Below, one piece after another: positions 44,229 through 56,456 of a DNA stretch of 64,000 nucleotides (the first letter of the stretch is position 1; every line of letters starts with the position of its first letter). Origin of the DNA: Sulfitobacter sp. M39 (GTDB lineage: Bacteria; Pseudomonadota; Alphaproteobacteria; Rhodobacterales; Rhodobacteraceae); contig NZ_WMDZ01000001.1 of assembly GCF_021735935.1 (NCBI RefSeq), forward strand, positions 2,108,001-2,172,000. Direction: 5' to 3'. The translations under genes were made by a program, and so were the position numbers. The notes beneath the pieces are model-generated. The model saw only the letters and a list, made by a program, of their open reading frames with translations. It made no database searches and was not told where the DNA came from.

Positions 44229-44765
44229 ATGGAAGATTTAACAGTGTCGCAACAGCAAGTGATTGAAACAGAACGGTTTGACCTGCGCCCTGTGCGCATG
44301 TCGGATCGTGGGATGATCGAACATTATGCCAGCGATCCACGGGTTGCGATGCGCACCGCATCCATTCCGCACCCGCTGCCGCCCGGCGTGATCGAAAGCT
44401 TCATCACCCGCGCCACCAGCACCCCCCGGACGGAAGATGTCTGGGTGATGGACGGGCTGAAAACCGGCGGCTCCGAGGTGATGGGCGTGATTTCCCTCAT
44501 CCGGATGGACCGCGATCAATCCGAAGTCGGCTATTGGGTCGCCCCGGCGTTCTGGAATACGCATCTCGCGTCCGAGGCCGTGCAGGCGCTGGTGCAGGCC
44601 AACCCGCTGCGCAACAAAAATATGTTCGCCTCGGTGTTTCGCGACAACCCTGCCTCTGCCAAAGTGTTGACAAATGCGGGCTTCCGCTATCTTGGCAATG
44701 CGGAAACCTATTGTCTGGCACGCGAGACCTGCGTACCAACCTGGACGTATAGCCATAAACTATGA
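44229..44765 (+). CDS. GNAT-family N-acetyltransferase (RimL type)
   Basis: A 178-residue acetyltransferase: ETERFDLRPVRMSDRGMIEH, SEVGYWVAPAFWNTHLASEA and NPASAKVLTNAGFRYLGNAE. The frame is open far upstream but only residues from ATG 44229 have homology. Two bases separate it from the LysE-like gene; obgE follows closely. Substrate unknown. Confidence 0.82.
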   Translation: MEDLTVSQQQVIETERFDLRPVRMSDRGMIEHYASDPRVAMRTASIPHPLPPGVIESFITRATSTPRTEDVWVMDGLKTGGSEVMGVISLIRMDRDQSEVGYWVAPAFWNTHLASEAVQALVQANPLRNKNMFASVFRDNPASAKVLTNAGFRYLGNAETYCLARETCVPTWTYSHKL

Positions 44766-46927
<2,162 letters not shown>

Positions 46928-47006
46928 CGTCCAAATGGTTTAAAATCCTCGCCGAAGGCTTTAGGTAGAGGGCAACCCGAAATGACAAAAAAGCAGTAAT
47001 TAGGCT

Positions 47007-48284
47007 ATGACCTTGGATATGACACAGACAGACGACATTCCCGCGTTGATGGCGGATATTGGCGCGCGCGCCAAAGCCGCCGCCGCGACATTGGGCTTTG
47101 CCAGTGCCGACCAAAAGCAGACCGCGCTTGAAAAAGCCGCCGACGCGTTGATGGCCAGCAGCGCCGATATTCTGGACGCGAACGCCAAAGATCTGGAGTT
47201 TGGCCGCGACAAGGGTCTCTCTGACGCGATGATGGATCGGCTCTTGCTGGACGATGCGCGCATCAGCGCCATCGCCGACAGCCTACGCAGCATCGCCGCA
47301 CAGGATGATCCCGTGGGGCAGGTGCTGACCGAATGGGATCAGCCGACGGGCCTGAACATCCAGCGCGTGCGCACGCCTTTGGGTGTCATCGGCGTGATCT
47401 ATGAATCGCGCCCGAATGTGACCGCGGATGCCGGTGCGCTTTGCCTCAAAGCGGGCAATGCCGTGATCCTACGGGGCGGCTCCGAAAGCTTCCATTCCTC
47501 GCGCGCGATCCATGCCGCCTTGAAACAGGGGCTCGAAGCCGCTGATCTGCCTGCGGATTCAATCCAGCTGGTGCCCACGCGCGACCGCGCCGCAGTGAGC
47601 GAGATGCTGACCATGACCGACACGATTGATGTGATCGTCCCGCGCGGCGGCAAGGGGCTGGTCGGGCTGGTGCAGCGCGAAGCGCGGGTCCCGGTCTTTG
47701 CCCACCTCGAAGGCATCGTGCACATCTATATCGACGAAAACGCCGACCCCGAGAAGGTTTTGAAAGTCGTTCTGAACGCCAAGACCCGCCGCACCGGCAT
47801 TTGCGGCTCGGCTGAATGCCTGCTGATCCACGAGAAAGTGGCGCGGACGATTGGCAAGGGCGTGATCAAGGCGCTGCTGGACGCTGGCGTCGAAGTGCGC
47901 GCCGATGGCGCCCTGACCGAGATCGAAGGCACCGTGCCTGCCACGGCGGATGATTGGGGCCACGAATACCTCGATATGATCATCGCCGCGAAAACCGTGG
48001 GCAGCATCGACGATGCGATCACCCATATCCGCACCTACGGCTCGAACCACACCGATTGCATCATCACCGAAGACGATGCGGCGGCGACCAAATTCATGAC
48101 GCGGCTGGATTCTGCGATCCTGATGCACAATGCGTCCACCCAATTCGCCGATGGTGGAGAGTTTGGCATGGGTGCCGAAATCGGGATTGCCACCGGCAAG
48201 ATGCACGCGCGCGGGCCCGTTGGTGCCGAACAGCTGACCAGCTTCAAGTATCTGGTGCGCGGCGATGGGGCTGTGCGCAGCTAA
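47007..48284 (+). CDS. proA: Gamma-glutamyl phosphate reductase
   Basis: A 425-residue NADPH-dependent enzyme, second step of proline synthesis, of the aldehyde dehydrogenase superfamily. [31 protein letters not shown] and the catalytic Cys in [14 protein letters not shown] are present. An ATG at 47019 (MTQTDDIP) is an alternative start. Its last 4 bp overlap the convergent chpT. Confidence 0.95.
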   Translation: MTLDMTQTDDIPALMADIGARAKAAAATLGFASADQKQTALEKAADALMASSADILDANAKDLEFGRDKGLSDAMMDRLLLDDARISAIADSLRSIAAQDDPVGQVLTEWDQPTGLNIQRVRTPLGVIGVIYESRPNVTADAGALCLKAGNAVILRGGSESFHSSRAIHAALKQGLEAADLPADSIQLVPTRDRAAVSEMLTMTDTIDVIVPRGGKGLVGLVQREARVPVFAHLEGIVHIYIDENADPEKVLKVVLNAKTRRTGICGSAECLLIHEKVARTIGKGVIKALLDAGVEVRADGALTEIEGTVPATADDWGHEYLDMIIAAKTVGSIDDAITHIRTYGSNHTDCIITEDDAAATKFMTRLDSAILMHNASTQFADGGEFGMGAEIGIATGKMHARGPVGAEQLTSFKYLVRGDGAVRS

Positions 48285-48883
48285 GCCGTGATCCCAAGGG
48301 TGATGGTTGTTTCTGTCACAATGGACGTTAACTGTTGCCCGCTGTCTTTCACGATGGCGGGCAACAGCCCGAACTGGACCTGCGACGCGACCAGACGCTC
48401 TGCCCGAGACTGCCCCGCCAGCACGCCCCAAAGCGCGGCGTTGATGCTTAGCCGGTCGGCCGTGCCGGTGATGTCCCACCCCGCATCGCGGTGATCTATG
48501 TTGATCTGCCCACCGTAGGGCATCCCCGTTTCCAGACATAGAAGGCTCAGGAACACCATCCGCAGCGCGTTGCGCGGCGCGGCGACGCCGTCGGGCCAAG
48601 CTACCTGCCATTTGGACTGAGCATATAGATCACGCAGGATACCGCTGGTTTCTTGGGCAGGGACAGGCTGCGCGTCGCCCGCGCCGAAAGCCACGCGAAA
48701 GAACCGCAGCCGCGCACTGGCGTTGCGCACGCTTTCATCGATCAGCGCGACTTCGGAGCTCATATTCATGCCCGACATCAAAAGCAGCTCAAGCCCATTG
48801 TTGATCGCGCCAACCGGCGATATCAGGTCATGACAGATGCGGCTGCCGATCAAGGCGGCGAGATCAACGTCGGTTTCAACCAT
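48281..48883 (-). CDS. chpT: Histidine phosphotransferase ChpT
   Basis: A 200-residue protein with a degenerate histidine-kinase architecture. The phosphorylated His is in [20 protein letters not shown] (about residue 19); a modified ATPase-like C-terminal domain follows. In Caulobacter ChpT passes phosphate from CckA to CtrA and CpdR; in Rhodobacterales this relay controls motility and gene transfer agents. The gene is alone on the minus strand. Confidence 0.87.
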   Translation of the reverse strand: MVETDVDLAALIGSRICHDLISPVGAINNGLELLLMSGMNMSSEVALIDESVRNASARLRFFRVAFGAGDAQPVPAQETSGILRDLYAQSKWQVAWPDGVAAPRNALRMVFLSLLCLETGMPYGGQINIDHRDAGWDITGTADRLSINAALWGVLAGQSRAERLVASQVQFGLLPAIVKDSGQQLTSIVTETTITLGITA

Positions 48884-48951
48884 GGGACACCCCCTTAATA
48901 GCTGGCCCTAAATAGCGGGCTCCCACACCGCGCCGCAGAAAGGACGTACGC

Positions 48952-49155
48952 TTGGAAGACCTGAATGCGATACTGACACCCGGAATGCTTGTACGCCACC
49001 CCGCACATCCCGATTGGGGCGTGGGGCAAGTGCAAAGCAATATCAGCGGCAAGGTCACTGTAAACTTCCGCAGCGAGGGCAAGATCGTGGTCGATAGTCA
49101 TCGGGTGATGCTCACCCCCGTCTTTGATGAAGGCTCTTCGTTAGCAAATCGTTAA
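48952..49155 (+). CDS. DUF3553 family small protein
   Basis: A 67-residue protein: LTPGMLVRHPAHPDWGVGQV and KVTVNFRSEGKIVVDSHRV, a small beta-barrel like the CarD/UvrD C-terminal fold of DUF3553. Start TTG 48952 with AAAGGA 8 nt upstream. Divergent from chpT. Function unknown; a nucleic-acid contact is plausible from the fold. Confidence 0.8.
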   Translation: MEDLNAILTPGMLVRHPAHPDWGVGQVQSNISGKVTVNFRSEGKIVVDSHRVMLTPVFDEGSSLANR

Positions 49156-49254
49156 TTTTTTGCCGAAAACCACCGCGACGCGGGGCAAGCATTGCGCAAC
49201 AGGCGGCAACTGCCTATTTATCCGCGTGATTGCGACCGGAGACGAAACCAGCCC

Positions 49255-50019
49255 ATGACCATTGCAAAAGCGGCAGAGTTCGAAGTCCGTCTGGCGCGTA
49301 CCCAAGCGGATCTTCATGCGGCACAGCGGCTGCGGTATGACGTCTTTGTCACCGAGCTAGGGGCGGGCGGGCCTTTGGTGGACCACGACAACCGGCGAGA
49401 GGTCGACCAATACGACGATTTCGTGGACCATTTGCTGCTTATTGATCGCAAAACCCAGCAAACTGTCGGCGTGTACCGGCTGATCCGCCGCGATATGGCG
49501 GATCGGGCAGGCGGGTTCTATTCGGAAAACGAATATGATCTGACCGCGCTCAAATCCTCTGGCCGCGAGATACTCGAGCTCGGGCGGTCCTGCCTGCATC
49601 CGTCCTATCGCGGCGGCATCGCCATGCACCAGCTTTGGGCGGGGCTTGCCTCTTATGTGGCGGAACACGGGATAGAGATCCTTTTTGGCGTCGCGAGCTT
49701 TCATGGCACCCAGGCCGAGGCATTGGCGCAGCCATTGTCGCTGCTGCATCACTCCTACCTCGCGCCGCCCGATCTACGCGTCACCGCCTTGCCAGAGGCA
49801 TGCCAAGAGATGAACCTGATCCCCGCCGACATCTTGAACCGGCGTCAGGCGATGGTGCAGATGCCCAGCCTGATCAAAGCCTATCTGCGGCTTGGCGGAT
49901 GTGTGGGTGAGGGGGCCTTTATCGACCATGACTTCAACACGACGGATGTGCTTTTGATGCTCGACACCGCCCGGCTCAGCGAACGACAGGCCAAGATCTA
50001 CAGCGGACAGCAAGGATGA
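49255..50019 (+). CDS. olsB: L-ornithine N-acyltransferase OlsB (first step of ornithine lipid synthesis)
   Basis: A 254-residue GNAT-superfamily enzyme: EVRLARTQADLHAAQRLRYD, EILELGRSCLHPSYRGG and GVASFHGTQAEALAQPLSLL. It transfers a 3-hydroxyacyl chain from acyl carrier protein to ornithine. ATG 49255 is preferred. It overlaps olsA (ATGA), the usual pairing. Ornithine lipids replace phospholipids under phosphate limitation, a possible link to the pho genes in this window. Confidence 0.88.
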   Translation: MTIAKAAEFEVRLARTQADLHAAQRLRYDVFVTELGAGGPLVDHDNRREVDQYDDFVDHLLLIDRKTQQTVGVYRLIRRDMADRAGGFYSENEYDLTALKSSGREILELGRSCLHPSYRGGIAMHQLWAGLASYVAEHGIEILFGVASFHGTQAEALAQPLSLLHHSYLAPPDLRVTALPEACQEMNLIPADILNRRQAMVQMPSLIKAYLRLGGCVGEGAFIDHDFNTTDVLLMLDTARLSERQAKIYSGQQG

Positions 50020-50870
50020 GCGCGGCCTGGGACAGCGCCGACCACCCGGCACCGGTATCCGTCGGGCCGCTTGGCTGGGTGCTGATGCTGCTGCGTGGGA
50101 TGGTGCTGGCGACGGTGGTTCTTGTGGGGCTGGTGATCCTCCTGACGATCCGCCTGTTTGAACGTCCGCTCTATGGCCAGGGCCGCCCCGTGACCCCGCA
50201 TATCACCCAGATCGTCTGCAAAATCGCATTCTGGATCATGGGGTTACGCCGCGCGGTTATCGGCACCCCGATGCGCCACAGGGGCGCTGTCGTCGCCAAT
50301 CACACCAGCTGGCTTGATATCTTCAGCTTGAACGCGGCGCAGCGGATATACTTTGTGTCCAAGTCCGAAGTCGCCAGCTGGCCCGGCATTGGCTGGCTCG
50401 CCAAGGCGACGGGCACGTTGTTTATCGAACGCAACCCGAAACACGCGCGCAAACAGACCGAGGTGTTCCAACAGCGCTTGCTCGACAACCACCGGCTGTT
50501 GTTCTTCCCCGAAGGCACCAGCACCGATGGCCTGCAGGTCTTGCCGTTCAAGACCACGCTTTTCCAGTCCTTCTTCGCGCCCGAACTGCGCGACGTGATC
50601 TGGGTGCAGCCTGTGACCGTGCGCTATACCGCTCCCGATGGGACCGATCCGCGTTTCTACGGCTGGTGGGGCGACATGAGCTTTGGCGGGCATCTGCTGC
50701 GCACCTTGGCGTCCCTGCGGCAGGGGCAGGTGACGACGATCTATCACACGCCGCTGGCTGTCGCCGATTTCGAGAACCGCAAGGCCTTGGCCAAAGCCTG
50801 CGAAGCGCAGGTGCGCGCGGCCCATCCCTCGGCGGGGTTTGCAGCGTCAAACCCTGCTGAATTACGCTGA
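50016..50870 (+). CDS. olsA: Lyso-ornithine lipid O-acyltransferase OlsA (PlsC family)
   Basis: A 284-residue membrane acyltransferase. An N-terminal helix (MVLATVVLVGLVILLTI) is followed by the catalytic NHTSWLD (H-x4-D) and FPEGTSTDG motifs of the PlsC family. It adds the second acyl chain in ornithine lipid synthesis. Coupled to olsB; a generic 1-acylglycerol-3-phosphate acyltransferase is the alternative. Confidence 0.87.
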   Translation: MSAAWDSADHPAPVSVGPLGWVLMLLRGMVLATVVLVGLVILLTIRLFERPLYGQGRPVTPHITQIVCKIAFWIMGLRRAVIGTPMRHRGAVVANHTSWLDIFSLNAAQRIYFVSKSEVASWPGIGWLAKATGTLFIERNPKHARKQTEVFQQRLLDNHRLLFFPEGTSTDGLQVLPFKTTLFQSFFAPELRDVIWVQPVTVRYTAPDGTDPRFYGWWGDMSFGGHLLRTLASLRQGQVTTIYHTPLAVADFENRKALAKACEAQVRAAHPSAGFAASNPAELR

Positions 50871-50908
50871 TATAGGGCCCAAGGGCGCTAAAACATGCAC
50901 CTTGGACC

Positions 50909-50937
50909 TTGCGAAGCGTGAAAATCCGGACTATACG
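50909..50937 (+). promoter_or_regulatory. Probable sigma-70 promoter of rpsB-tsf
   Basis: TTGCGA (50909-50914), a 17-bp spacer, and TATACG (50932-50937). A start near 50944 gives a leader of about 115 nt. The leader can form AACCC/GGGTT (50949-50965), and an outer helix CCGGTT (50998-51003)/AACCGG (51040-51045) that ends at the ribosome site AAAGG (51046-51050). Confidence 0.6.
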
Positions 50938-51059
50938 CGCGTCACTTAAACCCGCAGTCGGGGTTGGGCCTTTGAGGGAGAAATCCTTGAACGTCCGCCG
51001 GTTGGTCCCATTCCGGGATCGAGACCCCCGACGAGGCAAAACCGGAAAGGTATAAAGAC

Positions 51060-51929
51060 ATGGCTCTTCCTGAGTTCTCCATGCGCCAACTGCTTGAAGC
51101 AGGCGTACACTTTGGTCACCAAACACAGCGCTGGAACCCACGCATGGGTCCGTTCATCTACGGCGCGCGTAACGGCATCCACATCATGGACCTGACACAG
51201 ACTGTTCCAATGCTGGACCAGGCACTGCAAGTCATCCGTGACACCGTCGCCAAAGGCGGCAGCATTCTTTTCGTTGGCACCAAGCGTCAGGCTGCACAGC
51301 CGATCGCAGAAGCCGCAGAGAAATGCGCACAGTACTACATGAACCACCGTTGGTTGGGCGGCACGCTGACAAACTGGCAGACCGTTTCCAAATCCATCCA
51401 GCGCCTGAAGTCCATCGACGAACAGTCCGAGCGTGGCTTCTCCGGTCTGACCAAGAAAGAGCGTCTTGGCATGGAACGTGACCAAGCGAAGCTGGAAGCA
51501 TCGCTGGGTGGTATCCGTGAAATGGGCGGTCGCCCTGACCTGATCTTCGTCATCGACGTGAAAAAAGAAGCACTGGCCGTGGCCGAAGCGAACAAACTGG
51601 GCATTCCGGTTATCGCTGTTGTCGACACCAACTGCTCCCCCGACGGGATCGACTACATCATCCCGGGCAACGACGACGCCGCCCGCGCGATCCACATGTA
51701 TTGCGATCTGGCCGCACGTGCAGCACTTGACGGTATGTCCGCGCAGCTGGGTGCCGCAGGTGTTGATATCGGTGCGATGGAAGAAGCGCCCGAAGAAGAA
51801 GCCCTGATCGACGGTGGTGTCGAAGTTGGCAACGCTTCGGAAGAAACCGTTTCGAACGACGCAATGGCAAAAGACGCACCTCTGGATATCGAATCCAAGA
51901 AGGAAACGCTGGCCGACGCCAAGTCGTAA
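51060..51929 (+). CDS. rpsB: 30S ribosomal protein S2
   Basis: A 289-residue S2 ([54 protein letters not shown]). The core ends near residue 230. An acidic, Glu-rich tail of about 55 residues follows and makes it longer than E. coli S2 (241), as is common in Rhodobacterales. Cotranscribed with tsf. Confidence 0.96.
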   Translation: MALPEFSMRQLLEAGVHFGHQTQRWNPRMGPFIYGARNGIHIMDLTQTVPMLDQALQVIRDTVAKGGSILFVGTKRQAAQPIAEAAEKCAQYYMNHRWLGGTLTNWQTVSKSIQRLKSIDEQSERGFSGLTKKERLGMERDQAKLEASLGGIREMGGRPDLIFVIDVKKEALAVAEANKLGIPVIAVVDTNCSPDGIDYIIPGNDDAARAIHMYCDLAARAALDGMSAQLGAAGVDIGAMEEAPEEEALIDGGVEVGNASEETVSNDAMAKDAPLDIESKKETLADAKS

Positions 51930-51942
51930 GCGACGCGAAAGA

Positions 51943-51975
51943 GACGGGCAGGGGGCATGTTTCCCTCTGCCTGTC
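51943..51975 (+). other. Hairpin between rpsB and tsf
   Basis: Thirteen bases (51943-51955) pair with 51963-51975, including two G-T wobbles, around a 7-nt loop. No T-run follows. It could cause partial termination or RNase processing; E. coli rpsB-tsf has an analogous intergenic structure. Confidence 0.6.
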
Positions 51976-52055
51976 ACAAAACCATTACATGATTGAGACA
52001 GTGGTGCAGGACGCTCTGCCCCTCAATTTATCCCAATTCAAGGAGAACCAAAGCG

Positions 52056-52931
52056 ATGGCAATCACAGCATCCATGGTCAAAGAACTGCGCGACACAACC
52101 GGTGCCGGCATGATGGACGCGAAAAAAGCGTTGACTGAAACAGATGGCGACATGGAAGCAGCCGTTGACTGGCTGCGCACCAAGGGTCTGGCGAAAGCAG
52201 CCAAGAAATCCGGCCGCACCGCAGCCGAGGGCCTTGTTGCCGTTAAAGTCGAAGGCGGCCACGGTGTTGCTGTCGAAGTGAACTCCGAAACCGACTTCGT
52301 TGGCAAAAACGCCGACTTCCAGAAAATGGTTTCCGGCATCGCTGACGTTGCAACCGGTGTGTCCGACGTTGACGCGCTGAACGCGGCTGACATGGGCGGC
52401 AAGCCCGTTTCCACCGTCATCACCGACGCCATTGCGAAAATCGGCGAGAACATGTCGGTGCGCCGCATGCAGTCCATCGATGGGGATCAGGTCGTGTCCT
52501 ATGTGCACAACGCTGTAGCACCCGGCATGGGCAAAATCGGTGTTCTGGTCGCAATGACCGGCGGCAACGAAGAGCTGGGCAAACAGATCGCGATGCACAT
52601 CGCCGCTGTGAACCCTGCGTCCTTGTCCGAAGCGGATCTGGACCCAGCTGTTGTTGAAAAAGAAAAGCAGGTTCAAATGGACATCGCACGCGAGTCCGGC
52701 AAGCCAGAAGCCGTGATCGAGAAAATGATCACCGGCCGTATGCAGAAATACATGTCCGAAGTGACACTGCTGAACCAGGCATTCGTTGTGAACCCCGACC
52801 TGACCGTCGGCAAAGCCGCAGAAGAAGCTGGCGCGACCATCACCGGTTTCGTTCGTCTTGAAGTTGGCGAAGGCATCGAAGTCGTCAAAGAAGACTTCGC
52901 AGCAGAAGTTGCAAAAGCCGCCAAAGGCTAA
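52056..52931 (+). CDS. tsf: Translation elongation factor Ts
   Basis: A 291-residue guanine-nucleotide exchange factor for EF-Tu. [20 protein letters not shown] and the TDFV motif ([16 protein letters not shown]) are present. ATG 52056 has AAGGAG upstream. The longer frame upstream is non-coding leader. A strong terminator follows. Confidence 0.96.
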   Translation: MAITASMVKELRDTTGAGMMDAKKALTETDGDMEAAVDWLRTKGLAKAAKKSGRTAAEGLVAVKVEGGHGVAVEVNSETDFVGKNADFQKMVSGIADVATGVSDVDALNAADMGGKPVSTVITDAIAKIGENMSVRRMQSIDGDQVVSYVHNAVAPGMGKIGVLVAMTGGNEELGKQIAMHIAAVNPASLSEADLDPAVVEKEKQVQMDIARESGKPEAVIEKMITGRMQKYMSEVTLLNQAFVVNPDLTVGKAAEEAGATITGFVRLEVGEGIEVVKEDFAAEVAKAAKG

Positions 52932-52952
52932 GCTGTCACACAGCAGATGAGG

Positions 52953-52990
52953 AAAAGGGCGAGGGTGCATCAGCACCTTCGCCCTTTTTT
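52953..52990 (+). terminator. Rho-independent terminator of rpsB-tsf
   Basis: AAGGGCGAGGGTGC (52955-52968) and GCACCTTCGCCCTT (52973-52986) form a 14-bp stem with one G-T pair and an ATCA loop, followed by TTTTTT. Confidence 0.94.
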
Positions 52991-53019
52991 ATTATAAATC
53001 AGATACTAAGCGATGAAAC

Positions 53020-53457
53020 CTAATCCTTTAGGTGAGTTTTCAGCGCATCCAATGCCATCAGATAACCCTGCGCACCAAACCCGCAGATCTGACCCAGAGC
53101 CACTGGTGCAATGTAAGACCGGTGCCGGAATTCTTCGCGGGCGTGGATGTTGCTCAGGTGTACTTCGACCACCGGCAGCTCGACCGAGGCGATCGCATCC
53201 ATCAGCGCAATCGACGTATGGGTATAGGCACCGGCATTCAGCACAATCCCGGCATGTTTGCCTTTGGCCGCGTGGATCAGATCGATCAGCGCGCCTTCGT
53301 GGTTGGACTGCTCAAACGCCACATCAAACCCAAGCGCCTTCGCTTTCTCGCGGCACAGCGTCTCGACATCGGCCAAAGTCGTCTTGCCATAGACCTCGGG
53401 CTGGCGCGTGCCCAGCAGGTTCAGGTTCGGACCGTTCAGGATCAGAATGGATGTCAT
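53020..53457 (-). CDS. aroQ: Type II 3-dehydroquinate dehydratase
   Basis: A 145-residue shikimate-pathway enzyme. [20 protein letters not shown] carries the catalytic Tyr, [15 protein letters not shown] and [19 protein letters not shown] complete the active site. Dodecameric in other bacteria. Minus strand, convergent with tsf. Confidence 0.95.
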   Translation of the reverse strand: MTSILILNGPNLNLLGTRQPEVYGKTTLADVETLCREKAKALGFDVAFEQSNHEGALIDLIHAAKGKHAGIVLNAGAYTHTSIALMDAIASVELPVVEVHLSNIHAREEFRHRSYIAPVALGQICGFGAQGYLMALDALKTHLKD

Positions 53458-53517
53458 AGCGATGGCCTTGTTGTTGCGATGTGGTGGCGCAGACGTAGCA
53501 TAGGCGTCCTGACGTCG

Positions 53518-53916
53518 TTAGTCTTTCTTTTCAGGGTATTCGACCGGACCACCGTGTTTTTCCCAAGTAGAAAAACCTTCGCGCAGATGCGCCGCGTCAA
53601 AGCCCATGTCTTGCAGCGTCGCCGTAGTGATCGCAGAGCGCCAGCCAGAGGCGCAGTGAAAGACAAAGGTTTTGTCCTGACCAAAGATCTCTTTGAAGTA
53701 CGGGCTGTCAGGGTCGACCCAGAATTCGATCATGCCGCGCGGTGCATGAAAGCTGCCAGGGATATAGCCGCTGCGCTGGCGTTCACGGATATCGCGCAGA
53801 TCAACGACAACAACATCCGGATCCGTCAGCATGGCCATCAGATCAGGCGTTTCGATCTCGCGGATACGTGCACGGGCAGCGGCGACCATATCCGCCGAAG
53901 ACATCTTGAGCGTCAT
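53518..53916 (-). CDS. Rhodanese-domain protein
   Basis: A 132-residue single rhodanese domain. VVVDLRDIRERQRSGYIPGS and the active-site Cys in FVFHCASGWRSAITTATLQD (CASGWR loop) are intact, so sulfurtransferase activity is likely. No signal peptide. Natural substrate unknown. Confidence 0.87.
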   Translation of the reverse strand: MTLKMSSADMVAAARARIREIETPDLMAMLTDPDVVVVDLRDIRERQRSGYIPGSFHAPRGMIEFWVDPDSPYFKEIFGQDKTFVFHCASGWRSAITTATLQDMGFDAAHLREGFSTWEKHGGPVEYPEKKD

Positions 53917-54082
53917 ATTCTTCCTTTCGTTCAGCAGCCGCCATATAGCGCCGATCGCTTACAGTTGCATCGGCTTGGCGCATGTGGATTATGGCACGCA
54001 GAACATCGGGGTAAAGCAAGAAGCCGCGCGGATGGGAGAATGAATTAACTGGATGAAGAATCTCCTTTTTATACGCATTTTC

Positions 54083-54100
54083 AGTGCGTTACAGCGCACT
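54083..54100. promoter_or_regulatory. Inverted repeat upstream of the fumarylacetoacetase-family gene
   Basis: AGTGCGTTACAGCGCACT has perfect 6-bp arms around TTACAG. It stands in an AT-rich stretch about 105 bp upstream of the start codon at 54205 and may be an operator. GCGCATGCGC, a perfect palindrome, occurs near 54170-54179. Confidence 0.4.
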
Positions 54101-54204
54101 TTAACAGCAAAACATCACCATCAGCACACTATTTATTCACATAATACTGATTATAGGCACTAGATTGGGCGCATGCGCACCCCTCACAAACACAGGATTA
54201 GCTA

Positions 54205-55044
54205 ATGAAACTCTGCCGTATCGAAACCCCTGACGGGATAAAACCTGCGATGATTGACGCAGATGGCGCCGCGCGCGATCTGACGCAGCATCTGACGGAT
54301 ATCGAGCTTGCTACGATGGCACCCGCAGCGCTGGACCAGCTGCGCGATGTGGACGTCACGGCGTTGCCTGTCATCACGGGCCGTTTTGCCCCTGTGATCA
54401 ATGACATACGTCGTATTCTGTGTATCGGGCTGAATTACTCCGACCACGCGGCCGAAGCTGGCATGGATGTGCCCGATCACCCGATCCTGTTTAGCAAACT
54501 CTGCGCGGCCACCGGTGCCAACGACCCGATCATCATCCCCAAGGATTCCGAGAAAACCGATTGGGAAGTTGAACTTGCGGTCGTTATCGGCACCAAGGCA
54601 CAGCATGTGTCCGAGGCCGACGCGCTGTCCCATGTGGCGGGTTATGCGAGCTTCAACGACGTGTCAGAGCGCGCTTTTCAGATCGAATTCGGCGGTCAGT
54701 GGGTCAAGGGCAAGTCCTGCGACAGCTTCGCGCCCATTGGCCCGTATCTGGCGACCGCAGACGAGGTGCCGGACCCGCAGAACCTTGATCTATGGCTTGA
54801 TGTGAACGGCACCCGTCGCCAGACTGGCAATACCCGCACGATGGTCTTCTCGGTGGCCGAGATTATCTCTTTCCTCAGCCGTTTCATGACCTTACTGCCC
54901 GGAGACGTGATCGCCACCGGCACTCCGCCCGGCGTTGGCATGGGCTTTAAGCCGCCGGTGTATCTGCAACCGGGCGATGTTGTTGAACTGGGCATCGAAG
55001 GCCTGGGCGATCAACGCCAAGAAGTCATCAAATTCAACGGGTAA
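54205..55044 (+). CDS. Fumarylacetoacetate hydrolase family protein
   Basis: A 279-residue FAH-family hydrolase. The metal site is in DWEVELAVVIG, and ILCIGLNYSDHAAEAGM and VIATGTPPGVGMGF are present. Members include 2-keto-4-pentenoate hydratase-like enzymes, ureidoglycolate lyase and oxaloacetate decarboxylases; the substrate cannot be told. Convergent with phoB, 5 bp apart. Confidence 0.87.
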   Translation: MKLCRIETPDGIKPAMIDADGAARDLTQHLTDIELATMAPAALDQLRDVDVTALPVITGRFAPVINDIRRILCIGLNYSDHAAEAGMDVPDHPILFSKLCAATGANDPIIIPKDSEKTDWEVELAVVIGTKAQHVSEADALSHVAGYASFNDVSERAFQIEFGGQWVKGKSCDSFAPIGPYLATADEVPDPQNLDLWLDVNGTRRQTGNTRTMVFSVAEIISFLSRFMTLLPGDVIATGTPPGVGMGFKPPVYLQPGDVVELGIEGLGDQRQEVIKFNG

Positions 55045-55049
55045 GCGCC

Positions 55050-55739
55050 CTACCCTAATGCATAACCTGCACCGCGCACCGTGCGGATTGGGTCATCGCC
55101 ACCGTGAGATGTTAGCGCCTTGCGCAGCCGCGCGATGTGCACATCCACGGTGCGCGTATCAACGTAGATATCGCGCCCCCAGACATGATCCAGCAGTTGA
55201 TCGCGGCTAAACACACGGCCCGGACGCTCTAACAGGGTCACCAACAAACGGTACTCTGTGGGACCGAGCTTCAACTCATTTGCGGCGCGGTTCACGCGGT
55301 GGCGTTCCGTGTCCAGCGTGATATCGGCATAGCTCAGCGCCGCGCCCGAGGATGCCGGGCGCACCCGGCGTAATTGAGTACGCACACGAGCCATGAGCTC
55401 GCGCATGGAATAGGGTTTGACGACGTAGTCATCGGCCCCCGTCTCTAACCCGCGCACGGTGTCCACCTCTTCCGACCGTGCCGAGAGCATGATCACGGGG
55501 ATATTGCGCGTATCCTCGCGGGTCTTGAGCTGTCGGCACACCTCGATCCCGCTGAGCAGCGGCATCATCCAATCCAGAATAATCAGATCCGGCAGCGCCT
55601 CTGCCACCAGCAGGATCGCTTCTTCGCCATTCTCGGCCCGCCTCACGTCAAACCCCTCGGATTCAAGGTTATACGCCAGAATTTCGCGCTGTGCGGGTTC
55701 GTCTTCCACCAACAGGATCTGGGGCTGCGCCGCCGACAT
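55050..55739 (-). CDS. phoB: Phosphate regulon response regulator PhoB
   Basis: A 229-residue OmpR-family regulator. The receiver domain has Asp in LIILDWMMPLLSGIEVCRQL and Lys in VVKPYSM. The winged-helix domain carries GPTEYRLLVTLLERPGRVFS and RTVRGAGYAL. Last gene of phoR-pstSCAB-phoU-phoB; activates pst when phosphorylated by PhoR. Confidence 0.93.
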   Translation of the reverse strand: MSAAQPQILLVEDEPAQREILAYNLESEGFDVRRAENGEEAILLVAEALPDLIILDWMMPLLSGIEVCRQLKTREDTRNIPVIMLSARSEEVDTVRGLETGADDYVVKPYSMRELMARVRTQLRRVRPASSGAALSYADITLDTERHRVNRAANELKLGPTEYRLLVTLLERPGRVFSRDQLLDHVWGRDIYVDTRTVDVHIARLRKALTSHGGDDPIRTVRGAGYALG

Positions 55740-55743
55740 GGTT

Positions 55744-56451
55744 CTACCCCTTCAGCTTGGTGGAGGTGTTATCCGCCTTTGGGCGGTCCTCGTCCGGATG
55801 GGTGCCGGTCACCAGATAGACGACCTGTTCCGCGATTGATGTGACCAGGTCGCCCATGCGTTCCACGTTTTTCGCGATGAAATGCAGGTGCATACACGAT
55901 GTAATGTTGCGCGGGTCTTCCATCATGAAGGTGAGGAATTCACGGAACAGCGCGTTGTACATCTGGTCGACGTCTTCATCGCGTGCGATCACGTCCATTG
56001 CCAGTTCAGCGTCGCGCTGCACATAGGAATCCAGCGCGTCCTTGAGCATGGATTCGACGGTTTTACACATGCGGCGGATGGCACCGGCGCTATCGGCTAC
56101 TGCAGGAAGCTGTGCGAGAACTGAATTACGTTTGGCCATGTTTTTCGCATAGTCGCCAATACGTTCCAAGCTGGCGCTGATCTTGATCACACTCAAAATC
56201 AACCGCAGGTCCACGGCTGTGGGGGCGCGCAGGGCGATGATGCGGGCGGCGCGTTCGTTGATCAGCTCTTCGAGCGCGTCAATCGCCTTGTCCCCGCCGC
56301 GGACCTGATCGGCCAGCTCTTCGTCGCGGGTTTCCAGCGATTGTGCGGCAAGGCGAATGGCATCTTCGACCATGCCACCCATTTTCATGATCTGTGCCTG
56401 AACGCTTTCGAGGTCACGGTCAAAGGCAGAGGCAATGTGTTGATCTTGCAT
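55744..56451 (-). CDS. phoU: Phosphate transport regulator PhoU
   Basis: A 235-residue protein of two similar three-helix bundles. The metal-binding signatures SLERIGDYAKNMA and NVERMGDLVTSIAEQV are present. It relays PstSCAB transport status to PhoR and prevents activation in high phosphate. Four bp separate it from phoB and 5 bp from pstB. Confidence 0.95.
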   Translation of the reverse strand: MQDQHIASAFDRDLESVQAQIMKMGGMVEDAIRLAAQSLETRDEELADQVRGGDKAIDALEELINERAARIIALRAPTAVDLRLILSVIKISASLERIGDYAKNMAKRNSVLAQLPAVADSAGAIRRMCKTVESMLKDALDSYVQRDAELAMDVIARDEDVDQMYNALFREFLTFMMEDPRNITSCMHLHFIAKNVERMGDLVTSIAEQVVYLVTGTHPDEDRPKADNTSTKLKG

Positions 56452-56456
56452 GATAC

